A stretch of 56,728 bases of DNA from Clostridia bacterium (GCA_900754175.1 CAAEBS010000146.1:1-56728); one strand, 5' to 3'. Numbered from the stretch's first letter, positions 1-9,745 are shown. The notes: a model not told the origin generated them from the sequence alone. Numbers and translations are program-made.

Positions 1-521
1 TACCCGTCCTCAACCATTTCCAGATACGGATTATCCGGACTTAACGTTACAACCGGGTCGCTTCCACACATCATTCTGTGAATACTCCGAATGCCGGAGC
101 CAAAATGAATAGCTCGCAAATCATGAGAGATAAAAACCCCCCACTCAATAACCTCAATAGAATCGGGAACCCAAACTTCTTTCAAAGACATAGGCTCCAA
201 ATTAAAAAATGCATTTGCCTGTATCTTTGTCACACGAATTCCTGTCCCGATTTCAGCCGGTATGTGAAACTCTTCGGGTAATTCTCCACCACAACCACGA
301 ATACTGCACGTCTCATCGTCGATCTTTTCATAAACAAGTGTATATTTCCCGTCCGGCGACTCCTCTTCCCTTAAATACAAGGGTTCTTTTCCCAAACTCA
401 TGACTTCCCAGAATTCATCCGTTTCATCTTCGGTTGGCGCCTGCCTGCGGCAGGAAACAAAAAGCAGAGCGGTCAGAATCATTGCCATTGTCAGTGAAAG
501 CAGTTGTATTCTCTTTGTCAT
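1..521 (-). CDS. Leucine-rich-repeat-like lipoprotein, 3' part cut by window edge
   Basis: The reading frame starts with ATG at 521 and is still open at base 1, so the C-terminus lies outside the window. The N-terminus (MTKRIQLLSL...) is a lipoprotein signal with a hydrophobic core and a lipobox-like FVSC around residue 24; Phe at -3 is unusual. The mature part has stretches such as 'IPAEIGTGIRVTKIQANAF' and 'LKEVWVPDSIEVIEWGVFI', which resemble BspA/Treponema-type leucine-rich repeats. An anchored, surface-exposed binding protein is expected. The start lies 2 bases after the stop of the RHS gene, and its ribosome site lies inside the RHS 3' end, so the two are probably translationally coupled. 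That position would also suit an accessory or immunity protein for the RHS product, but the sequence gives no direct evidence for this. Confidence 0.7.
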   Translation of the reverse strand, partial: MTKRIQLLSLTMAMILTALLFVSCRRQAPTEDETDEFWEVMSLGKEPLYLREEESPDGKYTLVYEKIDDETCSIRGCGGELPEEFHIPAEIGTGIRVTKIQANAFFNLEPMSLKEVWVPDSIEVIEWGVFISHDLRAIHFGSGIRSIHRMMCGSDPVVTLSPDNPYLEMVEDG

Positions 522-523
522 AA

Positions 524-3500
524 CTATCTTCGCCCCTTCTCCCAAATTTTTAAAGTATCCTCAACTGTACCATGAGCATGAGGAGTGTAACAATATAGCG
601 ATGTATGATCAGTATCAATTGCAACGACATAATAGCGCCAAGACGGATTCATCTCTCCAATTTCTTTATCGTTGAATACATACTGATTTTTATCATGAGG
701 ATGGGTATGAATGAATGCCACTATGGTAGCACCTTTATCTCTAACTTTCCACGGACAAACATTTACCGAACTCGTAGATGTAGTGTGATAAATCACTGAA
801 ATACAGTAATACCCTTGCGCATCCTTATAAATAAACACTGCATGTTCATAACAATTCGGGTCTGTCAGATATCTTTCCTCAATCATTTTTATTGCATTAT
901 CAAGACACCGATCATAAGAAGTATATCTCCCTGAGGCTCTTCTCGTTGCTTCATCATCACTCATACCATAATATCTGCAAGTACAATCCATAGGCGGCAA
1001 ACCATATTCTAATCGATGAAAATCTGCAGACGTGCCATTATAAGGGCAAGTACCATTCGGGTCAATGAAATTTACCGGATTGTTTCCACAATAAGAAAAT
1101 TGATTATACCCTAACAGTCCGCAATTCAATTGCCCATCCGCATTCAGGAATCTGCCCCACTCGGGGTTATAATACCGGCTCTGGAGGTAGTACCACCCGG
1201 TTTCCACGTCATAGTAATAGCCTCTGTATCGGAACGGATTCATTGTGAACAAAATATTAAATTCAAGCACTGTCCGTCCTTTGTTGAATTTGGATGATAC
1301 TTCTCCCCATGCCGTATAGGTATATGTGCCTATTTGGTTGCCACTTTCATTGTATATGGCTATAATATCTCCCTGCAGATTCTTCTCAAAGAAGAAATAG
1401 TTATATCTCTCCGCCGCATACGAATCTGTTCGGTATTTCAGCCCGATCGGTGATCCGTTCTCATCATAGATATAGATCAGAAGATACTCTACGCCACCCT
1501 CTTCCCAACTCTCCGATATAATCTGACTGCCGGACAATGTGTACCGGTGCTCAACACCCTCCACTGTCTTACTCGTCCGGATTCCGTCAGCGTTATAGGT
1601 AAAATTAAGCATCGTACTAAGATCTACATTCATGCACGACATCATTTGTCTGCCATTCCAGGTCATTACATAACCGCCGTACCAATCCCCCTCATAATAA
1701 TATCCTATCATGGTGGGGTTTCCGATTTCATCATACACGATGCGGTCATCTCCCCAGTACGTCAACAGGTCGCCCCACAATGAGTCTTCATAGGAGTAGA
1801 GATCTACCCCCTGCGGCGTTCCCAACGTGCCGGTAGTAAACGCATACCATCTCTTCGCCGTTATATTTCCTGCGTTGTCATACTCATAGACGTAACTGCG
1901 ATTTTGTGCACGGTTATCTTCCCGGACGAGCTGACCGAGGCTATCGTAATAATATTTATTTTGAATGACCCCGGAGCCGTCGGCTATCTGCGTGATATTT
2001 CCGTTATCGTCGTACTCGTAATAACGGGTGGTTGCGGTAGTCAGATCGCTGTTTATGCCAACGCTGCTGATTACCTTGGATACCAATCCGGATTCGTAAT
2101 TTTCGCTGGTTTTATAATCGTAGATAAGCCGATTATAGAACGCCTCAACGTCGTCTACCTCAAAATCAATCTCTTTGGATTCCACCCGTCCGAAGCTATC
2201 ATAGACGGGCGATATCACGCCGTAAACCAGATCGCCGCTATATACGAGATAGCGCAGATTGCCCGTGGCGTCATTATAGCTGTATGAATAGCTCGCAGAA
2301 TCATAATACGTTGTGCCGTAATACGAACCGGCGGGACAAGAGTAGTCCACGTTATGGAAAACCATGCTGATTCTCGACTGCTCGTCGTAGTAAATGGAGC
2401 TTCCGTACCGGTTGGTATAGGTTTCGGAATCGTACACGTAGAATTGAACCAGCTTACTTTCCGAATCATATTTATACAGTGTGACCTCGTTTGCCTTGTG
2501 GTCGGTAAGCGAGAAGATGTTTCCGGCGCTGTCGTAGGTATAGGAATACACGGTTTCAAAAGCGCCGTTCTCACCTGTATTATACCTTATTTCGGAAATT
2601 CTGTCAAGTATATCGTACACATATTTTACTTTCAGCCCGTTTCCGTAGGTCAGGGTATTCAGTTTGCCGTTGTTGTTATTATATTCATATCCGGCAAGAC
2701 TGTGATCTCCGGCACTGATTCCGGTCGTATTGCCAAAGGCGTCGTACACGAACGTATACTCGGTGGATCCCGTGGTGATCGAGGAAAGCCGCTTTGTGAC
2801 CGGGTCATACTCATAGCTCACCGATGCGCTGTTGGAATTCGGTGAGTAGCTGTAAGAATAATCCCGGATAGGAATCCCGTCGGGATCCTCGTACTCGGTC
2901 ACAGTTTCCACGAGAGTAGCCGGAAGCACCCCGGTGAGGTTGCCTATGGCGTCGTACTGGTAGCAAACGCCGTTGCCCTCCGGATAAGCGGTTGCAAGCA
3001 ATCTGCCGTTTGTCTCGTCATAGAAATACCGGGTGATGTTCCAGAGGGAATCAATTTCATTGGCTACCGATCCGAAAATATGCGTGCCGTTCTGCGTATT
3101 GTATTCGGTTACGGAAAACGATTGCGCCGTGGAATTTTCAGCGCTGTCATACGTCCACACATACGTTGGTTGTCCGAACGAGTTATAACCGTAGGAATAG
3201 TAGAACTTTTCGGTTACGGTACCGTTTACCACCTCTCCGTCCGAGGGTCTGAAATATCCGGTGTATTTTTTGTGATATTCCTTTTTCACCCGGTTCTTGC
3301 TGTCGTATTCGTACGTGACCATGGATTTGTTGGACGACACCGCACGGATGACGTTGTTGTTATCATCATACTGATACCACGCAGTATTTCTGCCGTTCTT
3401 ATAGGTGGTCAGGTAGCCCTTGGCGTCATAATCGTATATGTCGGTGGTATTGCTGTCACGCACCACCGAAACATTGTCGAAATAGCCCTCTCCCGGGTGG

Positions 3501-6500
3501 TGGCTGTACATAAAGGTAATGGTGATGCTGTCCACCAGCCCCTTATCCGGATTGGTAGCAAATCCGCCGCTGATAAACTGCCAGTCGGTGATACCCTTGT
3601 CAAAGTCAAAGTAAAAGGTATCCTCCGGCGGCATATCGGTTCCGTCGTAGTACTGAACCGTAGCCTGGATGCAGAACAGACTGGTCACGGCATACGCCTG
3701 CGCCGTTCCCTTGCCCCAGCCCGAAACGGTGAACATGATCGGGTCTTTGCCGTCGCCACGCCCCGTTTCGATATACTCGGTCCGCCTGGAATCGGTCGTC
3801 TGATAGACGGTCTGCTCCACGAATTCATACTCGTCCAGATCGATATCAATTTTCAGGACCTTGCCGAACGCCGGAATTCCCGAATCGACGATGGTGACGG
3901 GCTTGGAGCCATAGTCCAGGATTCTCCAGAAGCTTCCGGGCGTGACCGCATCCATACTGCTCTCAAAATGTCCGGCGTTGACCAGGTCGTATTCCGCCAC
4001 TCCGGTCGTTCTGGACAGCATGACGTTGTCCACCCAGATCACCTCGTCCGCACTGGGAGAGCCTGTCACGACCACAGAAATCTTAAACCGTTCTTTTCCG
4101 CCGGACGCCCCGGGGTCTGCGGTGAAATTCAGCCCGGCAAACGCATAATGTCCGGTGGCATAATACTTGTTTCCGGCAATCTCCTGCGTAACGGAATGGG
4201 CGCTGTTGCTCATGGATTCGGCTTTCAGATAGATATGAACGCCGTCCGGCAACTCGTGGGTGTTGATATACAACGCCAGCGAATACTCGCCCTTGTCAAG
4301 AGAGACATACTGATAAATCGACGAGGAGGTAGTGGTGGCGTTGACCGTCAGGGCAGCGCACGCACGCCCCTCATGCTGCATCAAGCTCCAGCAGGTTGCG
4401 GTGCCGGTCTTGTTCCAGTAAGGAATGGAGTCGGACGCCGTTTCCTCAAATCCGCCGTTCAGCAGATAGTTTGACGACCGCTGAGTGGTCTGAACCGAGG
4501 ACTTCAGATTGTTTCTGGCTTTGGGATTGTCGTCGCCGACGTACTGCCCGTTGGAAGCGCCGTAAATCTGCGTTTTGTCAAGATCGGTCGTGTAACAGCT
4601 TACCGTTCTTCCCTCTTTGTCAAAACCGTATGTGGTCAGCAGATCGTCGTCCGTGTTGAAAATGTCATCGGTGCCGCTTGTCCGGATGACCGTGCTGGAA
4701 GCGCCGTAGGTGAGCGACAACTGCTGTCCGGCGGTGTCGGGCGTGTCGACAGCCCATTCTTTCACGGAGGTCACACGCTTGGCGGCGTCATATCCGTATT
4801 CCACCTTGTACCGGGAAAGGCTGTTTGTAACACAGGTGATCAGACCGTCGCTGTTGTAGGTGTAATCGGCGACGGCGTCAACCGTTATTCCGCCGGACGA
4901 GCTGTTGGAATCCGTATTGTAAAAGCTGCTCCACATCGCACTCGTGGTCCCGCCGTGGGCACGCACGATCTGGCGGAGATATTTTCCGGACGATGCGGCA
5001 ATTTCTCCGGTCGGCGTTGCCGAATACCGGACCACCACGCCCTCTCCCGAGGTCGGGTTCCATATCAGGTAAGGTCTTCCGTTGCCGTCGTATTCAAATT
5101 TCAACTGTTCGATCGGATTTCTGCCGTTTGGTTTCAGCGAAATGCCGGTCGGGCGTGTGGACGTGTCGAGGTCGATGATGACCTTGTTGCCGTTCTTGTC
5201 CTGAATCTCGATCAGGTACAGTCCGACCACCACGCCCTCCGGCTCCCAGCCGAAAATATGATAGGTCCGCACATTGTTGTTCTTATCGGTTATGGTGGAG
5301 GTGAGGTCGCCCTCTTCAAGCTTCAGAAGCAGACCGTCCTCATCCTCATACACCGTGCTTTCGGAGGTGGGCATAAAGTAGTGCTCGGTCCCGTCGCTGT
5401 CCGACAGGACGTAGAAATAAGCGGTGTTGCCCTCCTGATTCGTAAAGGATTTTTTGATAAGCGTCTCGTTGAGGTTCAGTTTTATCGACATCGGCTCATA
5501 CGTTCCCCAGTACGACATCTGCGCATAAGGATAATAATACTCCTGATTTGCCATGGCAGAATCGTAGACGAAAGTCGGGGTAAAGGGCATGAGCGAATCA
5601 ATGGTCGTAAGCGTCGGGATGCTGAACACCAGCTTTCCGGTGGCATTGTTTACCGAACCGGTACCGGCAAAGCCTGCGCTCTGCGAGGTGTAGGACCAGT
5701 AGCTTTCAAGCCCTTTCATGTCCTTGTAGGTAATGCAAAGCTGAGGGCGCTTGGTCTTGTCGGACGCCTCGTTTGCATAGAACTTGGCGATTCCGGTAAA
5801 GTCAGTGCCGGTTGCCGGTCCGAACATGATTCCATAATTCTGCCCGCTGTACCACTTTTTCACAATGGGCGTGATGTTCCAGTGGTAACCCCAGTAGTCA
5901 TTCAGCCCCTCTGCCTCATAACACTGAATCTCCTGAAAATCGGTAAATTCGGTTGCCGGAACTCCCTGCGGATTTTCGGATGCCGTAACCTTGCTCCAGT
6001 TCAGCGACGCATCCCAATCGCTGGTCACGTCATATACCGCAACGTATCCGTACATATACTCGGAGGTAAAGCACGTCATGGTAAACTGCGCATCGGTAAC
6101 GTATGCCGATGCAGGCAGTGCCGGCAAGGTATTGAGCTTCCAATAAGCCCGCCATTCGCTGCTTACCCAAAGCGACGGCGTATCGGCACCTGTCCCGGAA
6201 CTGGTATTCACATCAATGTCCAGAACCGAGGAATTTGCGCCCGTGTATATCGGCGGGTCGATCGTAACGGGAAATACTCTTTCCTCCGCATTGAGCCACC
6301 CGCTGTCGGCGGTGACCGTCAGCGTATATTTGCCGTTGCCGTGATCGTTCAGGGCAAATGAAACCGCCGAAGAGCGATTTCGCCCGGCATCGTACATAAA
6401 AGGCGCCGGGATCCAATAGAAAACGTCGCCGGATGCAGGATCCGACAGGATAATTTCGCCCTTTTCATTCAACGTCGCCGCCAGGTTGTTGAGCGACATG

Positions 6501-7141
6501 GTGAAGGAATAAGAATAACTGCTCTGCCGCTCCTTTACAATAATGTTTTCTTTGACGTCCAGACCGCTGACAATATACTCAAGGTCGGTGCCGGGAAGAA
6601 TGTCCTCATACTTCACCGACGCCGCAAATTTGTCAAGCGCCGTCATCTTCTGCAAGGTGGTGGCGTCCGTACCGTATTCCCCCTCGTGGTTGGTAATCCG
6701 CCCCGGGATCTTCTTTGCGGCGCCGTCAAGCGCCAGCGTCAGCTTTTTGTTGCCGTCGTGGATCGTAAAAATATTGCCGTTTCCGGTCGTCTTTTTTGCA
6801 AATTTGATCTTTGCGTCGGAGGTCGTAATGTCACTGCCGTTTGCGGCAAGTGTGTTGTCAATGTCCTGCCATACGCCGTCCGCATCCAGATAATGGATCG
6901 CCGTATCGTATTGCGCCAGATAGCAGGACCCATCCTCCAGGCGGAAGGTCTTGGTCGTCTCGGTCCGCCTGTCGGTAAGCTCAAATATTTCTCCGGATTT
7001 TTCAATCGTATCGGGGAGCGATTGGCTGTCATTGCCAAGCCCCAAAGCCAGTGCAGAAAGAGGAAGGGACATAATTACCACAATCACTGCAAGCAAAAAG
7101 GCAACGGCTTTCAGGGTCGGCTTGAATTTACTTTTTTTCAT
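524..7141 (-). CDS. Secreted RHS/YD-repeat protein with JAB/DUF4329-like C-terminal domain
   Basis: This is a 2205-residue protein with a Sec signal peptide at residues 1-32 (MKKSKFKPTL, hydrophobic core, ALA). The N-terminal third holds a DNRLRE-like beta domain. It is followed by a long series of YD repeats (motifs such as 'YEYDSKNRV', 'YEYDDNGNITQI') and an RHS core ('FRYRGYYYDVETGWYYLQ', then 'YNPEWGRFLNADG', then 'NPVNFIDPNG'). RHS cores form a shell that encloses a variable C-terminal domain. Here that domain (about 2025-2205) contains HTHP at 2145-2148 and Asp2158, like the HxHP...D metal site of JAB/DUF4329 domains found in polymorphic toxins. A peptidase or deubiquitinase-like toxin is therefore plausible but unproven. 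The start is set by AAAGGA 9 bases upstream. The gene lies behind a long structured leader and directly ahead of an LRR lipoprotein. Confidence 0.85.
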   Translation of the reverse strand: MKKSKFKPTLKAVAFLLAVIVVIMSLPLSALALGLGNDSQSLPDTIEKSGEIFELTDRRTETTKTFRLEDGSCYLAQYDTAIHYLDADGVWQDIDNTLAANGSDITTSDAKIKFAKKTTGNGNIFTIHDGNKKLTLALDGAAKKIPGRITNHEGEYGTDATTLQKMTALDKFAASVKYEDILPGTDLEYIVSGLDVKENIIVKERQSSYSYSFTMSLNNLAATLNEKGEIILSDPASGDVFYWIPAPFMYDAGRNRSSAVSFALNDHGNGKYTLTVTADSGWLNAEERVFPVTIDPPIYTGANSSVLDIDVNTSSGTGADTPSLWVSSEWRAYWKLNTLPALPASAYVTDAQFTMTCFTSEYMYGYVAVYDVTSDWDASLNWSKVTASENPQGVPATEFTDFQEIQCYEAEGLNDYWGYHWNITPIVKKWYSGQNYGIMFGPATGTDFTGIAKFYANEASDKTKRPQLCITYKDMKGLESYWSYTSQSAGFAGTGSVNNATGKLVFSIPTLTTIDSLMPFTPTFVYDSAMANQEYYYPYAQMSYWGTYEPMSIKLNLNETLIKKSFTNQEGNTAYFYVLSDSDGTEHYFMPTSESTVYEDEDGLLLKLEEGDLTSTITDKNNNVRTYHIFGWEPEGVVVGLYLIEIQDKNGNKVIIDLDTSTRPTGISLKPNGRNPIEQLKFEYDGNGRPYLIWNPTSGEGVVVRYSATPTGEIAASSGKYLRQIVRAHGGTTSAMWSSFYNTDSNSSSGGITVDAVADYTYNSDGLITCVTNSLSRYKVEYGYDAAKRVTSVKEWAVDTPDTAGQQLSLTYGASSTVIRTSGTDDIFNTDDDLLTTYGFDKEGRTVSCYTTDLDKTQIYGASNGQYVGDDNPKARNNLKSSVQTTQRSSNYLLNGGFEETASDSIPYWNKTGTATCWSLMQHEGRACAALTVNATTTSSSIYQYVSLDKGEYSLALYINTHELPDGVHIYLKAESMSNSAHSVTQEIAGNKYYATGHYAFAGLNFTADPGASGGKERFKISVVVTGSPSADEVIWVDNVMLSRTTGVAEYDLVNAGHFESSMDAVTPGSFWRILDYGSKPVTIVDSGIPAFGKVLKIDIDLDEYEFVEQTVYQTTDSRRTEYIETGRGDGKDPIMFTVSGWGKGTAQAYAVTSLFCIQATVQYYDGTDMPPEDTFYFDFDKGITDWQFISGGFATNPDKGLVDSITITFMYSHHPGEGYFDNVSVVRDSNTTDIYDYDAKGYLTTYKNGRNTAWYQYDDNNNVIRAVSSNKSMVTYEYDSKNRVKKEYHKKYTGYFRPSDGEVVNGTVTEKFYYSYGYNSFGQPTYVWTYDSAENSTAQSFSVTEYNTQNGTHIFGSVANEIDSLWNITRYFYDETNGRLLATAYPEGNGVCYQYDAIGNLTGVLPATLVETVTEYEDPDGIPIRDYSYSYSPNSNSASVSYEYDPVTKRLSSITTGSTEYTFVYDAFGNTTGISAGDHSLAGYEYNNNNGKLNTLTYGNGLKVKYVYDILDRISEIRYNTGENGAFETVYSYTYDSAGNIFSLTDHKANEVTLYKYDSESKLVQFYVYDSETYTNRYGSSIYYDEQSRISMVFHNVDYSCPAGSYYGTTYYDSASYSYSYNDATGNLRYLVYSGDLVYGVISPVYDSFGRVESKEIDFEVDDVEAFYNRLIYDYKTSENYESGLVSKVISSVGINSDLTTATTRYYEYDDNGNITQIADGSGVIQNKYYYDSLGQLVREDNRAQNRSYVYEYDNAGNITAKRWYAFTTGTLGTPQGVDLYSYEDSLWGDLLTYWGDDRIVYDEIGNPTMIGYYYEGDWYGGYVMTWNGRQMMSCMNVDLSTMLNFTYNADGIRTSKTVEGVEHRYTLSGSQIISESWEEGGVEYLLIYIYDENGSPIGLKYRTDSYAAERYNYFFFEKNLQGDIIAIYNESGNQIGTYTYTAWGEVSSKFNKGRTVLEFNILFTMNPFRYRGYYYDVETGWYYLQSRYYNPEWGRFLNADGQLNCGLLGYNQFSYCGNNPVNFIDPNGTCPYNGTSADFHRLEYGLPPMDCTCRYYGMSDDEATRRASGRYTSYDRCLDNAIKMIEERYLTDPNCYEHAVFIYKDAQGYYCISVIYHTTSTSSVNVCPWKVRDKGATIVAFIHTHPHDKNQYVFNDKEIGEMNPSWRYYVVAIDTDHTSLYCYTPHAHGTVEDTLKIWEKGRR

Positions 7142-7282
7142 GGTCGGAAATCCTTTCTTTTCTTCATCCGCATCGTCAAATTCCGGCTTTGATTGATGAC
7201 GTTTTCAATCTTCCCTGCAAGGTACTGTCCGCATGTCCTCGGTGCACACAAGGGCATGCAAACGGCAAAGCCTCTTCCTTTA

Positions 7283-7312
7283 TGTAAGATCGTCCTGATC
7301 GGGACGATTACA
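7283..7312 (-). other. Leader hairpin upstream of RHS gene
   Basis: Inverted repeat ATCGTCC...GGACGAT, extended by TGTA/TACA with one mismatch. It lies between the leader terminator and the RHS start. No U-tract follows in the direction of transcription, so it is an RNA structure or operator rather than a terminator. Function unknown. Confidence 0.5.
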
Positions 7313-7321
7313 TACAAAGAC

Positions 7322-7367
7322 AAAAAGCGCATAAAGCCGCCAGGTTTTTCCCGACTGCTTTATGCGC
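7322..7367 (-). terminator. Intrinsic terminator within the RHS leader
   Basis: An 11-bp perfect stem GCGCATAAAGC / GCTTTATGCGC with a 19-nt loop is followed on the minus strand by TTTTTG. It lies about 140 nt downstream of the predicted transcription start and about 180 nt before the RHS start codon. Transcription reaching RHS must therefore read through it, or start at an unseen downstream promoter. Confidence 0.75.
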
Positions 7368-7505
7368 TGAATTGAATATTAAAGTGCTGTCATGGTATTC
7401 AGAACGGATACACAAACCGTCCTGCGAAGTTCGGCAGCAAAAGGGTCAGCGCTTTTCGCTCCACGCTCTGCACTGTCGGGCGGTATAAAGATCGCTGTTG
7501 ACTTT
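7322..7505 (-). ncRNA. Candidate structured leader RNA or independent small RNA (about 185 nt)
   Basis: A consensus promoter and an intrinsic terminator bound about 185 nt without a convincing reading frame. By eye the minus-strand transcript folds into a multi-helix layout. AGTGC pairs with GCACT and GTGG with CCAT, enclosing three short hairpins: AGCG/CGCT, CTGC/GCAG and GGACGG/CCGTTC. The terminator hairpin follows. This could be an attenuator or riboswitch-like leader for the RHS gene, or a free small RNA; the size also suits 6S RNA. No T-box motif or other named riboswitch consensus was recognised. The pairings were found by eye and no energy was computed. Confidence 0.4.
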
Positions 7506-7511
7506 ATCCAT

Positions 7512-7540
7512 ATTATACCATGTTTGCACTGTTTTGTCAA
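7512..7540 (-). promoter_or_regulatory. Consensus sigma-A promoter of the RHS leader
   Basis: TTGACA (7535-7540) and TATAAT (7512-7517) are separated by exactly 17 bases, with an extended TGG before the -10. Transcription should start near 7505, about 365 nt ahead of the RHS start codon. Confidence 0.9.
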
Positions 7541-7653
7541 TATCTGGAAATGTCACAAAATGTAAAAAAATATTTTGGCTATTTCCCACAAGCCACAATC
7601 TGTTTCGTATCAAATCCGGCTTTTATTTGCTCCAAATGATATTATTGCAAAAA

Positions 7654-7689
7654 CCCCGCCCGCTTTCCGGATTTGGAAAGCGGGCGGGG
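7654..7689 (-). terminator. Intrinsic terminator of the Na/Pi cotransporter gene
   Basis: A perfect 15-bp GC-rich stem (CCCCGCCCGCTTTCC and its complement) with a 6-nt loop is followed on the minus strand by TTTTTGC. It begins 6 bases after the transporter stop codon. Confidence 0.92.
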
Positions 7690-7695
7690 GGAATT

Positions 7696-9462
7696 TTAAC
7701 TATTGGCAGGTCTTTTTCTTACGGAATACTTCTGCGCATACCGGCGGTATTTTTCGATGAAGTTGGGGTCCTCCTGCTTGATTCTTTTCAGTGCTTCATG
7801 GGCGTTCATGTTATTTTCGCTCGCATCTATGATACAGACTGCAATGTTGGAGCAATGGTCGCTGACCCGCTCAAAGTTTGTGAGAAGATCCGACCATATA
7901 AAGCCGGCTTCAACCGTACACTCCCCACCTTTCAGACGGACGATATGACTGTCTCTGAGGGTGGCTCTGAGGTCGTCCACCACCTGCTCCAGCGGCTCCA
8001 CGTCATAGGCAAGCGCCACGTTTTCCTCCACGAAAGCCCGCTCGGTCAGCGTCAGCGTTTCCTCCACTGCCCGGCAAAGGACGTTCAGCTCGGCTTTTGC
8101 AGAGCCGGAAAATTCAATTCCCTTTTCCCGCAGTTCCTCCGCCGACTCTATGACGTTTACAGCGTGGTCGGATATCCGCTCCAGATCCCCGATCGCTTTC
8201 AGCAGTTTGGAGACGGTTGCGCTGTCCCGGTCCGAAATCTGATATTGGCTCAGGCGGGCAAGATAGGTTCCGAGGACGTCTTCATAATGGTCGGTCTTTT
8301 CCTCGATATCCCGCACCTTTTGTGCAATCTCGGGCGTAAAACGGTCGATTGCCTGAATACTCAGCCGAAAGCTCCCGATCGCCTCTGTTGCCATTTTGGA
8401 AGTGAGACGGCTGCACTGGTCCAGCGCAATGCTCGGCGTAGCCAGGAGTCTTTCGTCCAGTTCCACCGGCTTTTCGGCGCTCTTTCCGTCGGGAACCACC
8501 TTATACGCCAGCTTTTCCAGCAGGGACGAGGAAGGCAGCAGCAGTACCGTACAAAGGACATTGAATGCCGAATGGCAGACCGCAATGCCAAGGTAGGACG
8601 CCGGTTGCGAAAGAATTGCGGGCTTCAGGACGGCAGACAGGATGCTGAACGCCGAAAGCCAGATGACTGTGCCGATCACATTAAAGGACAGGTGAACGAA
8701 CGCCGCACGCTTAGCGTTTTTATTAGTGCCGAAAGACGACAGCATGGCGGTCACGCAGGTACCGATATTCTGTCCCATGATGATCGGGATCGCCGCACTG
8801 TAAGAGATTGCCCCCGTCGCCGACAGCGCCTGAAGAATACCGACGGAAGCGGAACTTGACTGGATCACGCCGGTAACGACAGCGCCCACCAGGACGCCGA
8901 GAAGCGGATTCTTGAACGCCACAAACAGGTTCTGAAATTCCGGGACGTCCGCCAGCCCTGAGACGGCGCCGGACATGGCGTCCATACCGAACATCAGCGT
9001 GGCAAAGCCGAGGAGGATCGTGCCGATGTCCTTCTTTTTTGAGGACTTGGCAAACATCGTAAAGCCAATGCCGACAAGGGCAAGCACCGGGCTGAACGAG
9101 GAGGGCTTCAAAAGCTTCAGCACGAGGTTGTCGCTTGAAATACCGCCGAGGCTGAGAATCCACGCCGTCACGGTCGTTCCAATATTGGCGCCCATGATAA
9201 CGCCGATGGACTGCCGCAGGGTCATGACCTTGGAGTTGACAAAGCCAACGACCATGACGGTTGTGGCAGAGGAGCTCTGGATGACCGCCGTCACCCCCAT
9301 CCCTGTCAGAAAGCCCTTGATCTTACTGTTGGTCAGCTTGCCGAGAAGCGATTTCAGCCCGCTCCCCGCACACCGTTCCAGACCGTCGCCCATCACGTTC
9401 ATTCCGAACAGAAACAAGCACAAGCCGCCTATAAAGGCAAGCACGTTAAAAATATCAAACAT
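7696..9462 (-). CDS. Na+/phosphate cotransporter family protein with PhoU-like tail
   Basis: This is a 588-residue membrane transporter of the NptA/type II Na/Pi cotransporter family. The two hallmark repeats are visible: 'VIQSSSATTVM' near residue 60 and 'VIQSSSASVGI' near residue 205. Each sits in one of two inverted-repeat bundles of about four membrane helices. After the membrane part (to about residue 340) comes a PhoU-like helical domain (about 350-560) typical of bacterial members. Sodium-coupled phosphate uptake, or a regulatory role in phosphate balance, is expected from the family. AAAAGGGA lies ahead of the ATG. The gene stands alone, with a strong terminator behind it and the XRE gene 64 bases upstream, so it may also receive readthrough from the RNase III operon. 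Confidence 0.93.
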   Translation of the reverse strand: MFDIFNVLAFIGGLCLFLFGMNVMGDGLERCAGSGLKSLLGKLTNSKIKGFLTGMGVTAVIQSSSATTVMVVGFVNSKVMTLRQSIGVIMGANIGTTVTAWILSLGGISSDNLVLKLLKPSSFSPVLALVGIGFTMFAKSSKKKDIGTILLGFATLMFGMDAMSGAVSGLADVPEFQNLFVAFKNPLLGVLVGAVVTGVIQSSSASVGILQALSATGAISYSAAIPIIMGQNIGTCVTAMLSSFGTNKNAKRAAFVHLSFNVIGTVIWLSAFSILSAVLKPAILSQPASYLGIAVCHSAFNVLCTVLLLPSSSLLEKLAYKVVPDGKSAEKPVELDERLLATPSIALDQCSRLTSKMATEAIGSFRLSIQAIDRFTPEIAQKVRDIEEKTDHYEDVLGTYLARLSQYQISDRDSATVSKLLKAIGDLERISDHAVNVIESAEELREKGIEFSGSAKAELNVLCRAVEETLTLTERAFVEENVALAYDVEPLEQVVDDLRATLRDSHIVRLKGGECTVEAGFIWSDLLTNFERVSDHCSNIAVCIIDASENNMNAHEALKRIKQEDPNFIEKYRRYAQKYSVRKRPANS

Positions 9463-9526
9463 ATCGCATTCCCTTTTCCGTATTTTTCCGCCGTTCCAAA
9501 TCTTCCGTTCTTATAGTATCCCACCT

Positions 9527-9745
9527 TTATTCCCGTTTTACGACGTCGGACGGTATTTTCATTTCCCGCCCGACCAGCTCGTCAAGGGTGACCTGCAATA
9601 TATCCGCAATGTGACAGAGCGTCCGGATATCCGGCTGGCGCTCTCCCCGCTCGTAGCGGGAATAAACGACCTTGGAGCAACCGATGCGATCTGCCATTTC
9701 TCTCTGCGTTAGAGACCGTGAAAGGCGAAGCTCCCGCAATTTCAT
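9527..9745 (-). CDS. Small XRE-family DNA-binding protein
   Basis: This is a 72-residue protein made of one helix-turn-helix domain ('LTQREMADRIGCSKVVYSRY' is the helix-turn-helix core) with no sensor domain. Its start overlaps the last four bases of the RNase III gene (ATGA), so the two are translationally coupled. A perfect 14-bp inverted repeat just upstream of the shared promoter (10982-11014) is a natural candidate operator, which would make this an autorepressor. That link is inference from position only. Confidence 0.9.
   Translation of the reverse strand: MKLRELRLSRSLTQREMADRIGCSKVVYSRYERGERQPDIRTLCHIADILQVTLDELVGREMKIPSDVVKRE

Noticed and set aside
7235..7275. Plus-strand segment reminiscent of a cyclic-di-GMP-I riboswitch (CACA..AGGGC, AAACGGCAAAGCC)
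   Set aside because: Only short fragments match; the second half of the consensus is missing and no plus-strand gene follows.
7322..7505. T-box leader for the RHS gene
   Set aside because: The T-box core (GGTGGNACCGCG type) is absent, and RHS is not an amino-acid-related gene.
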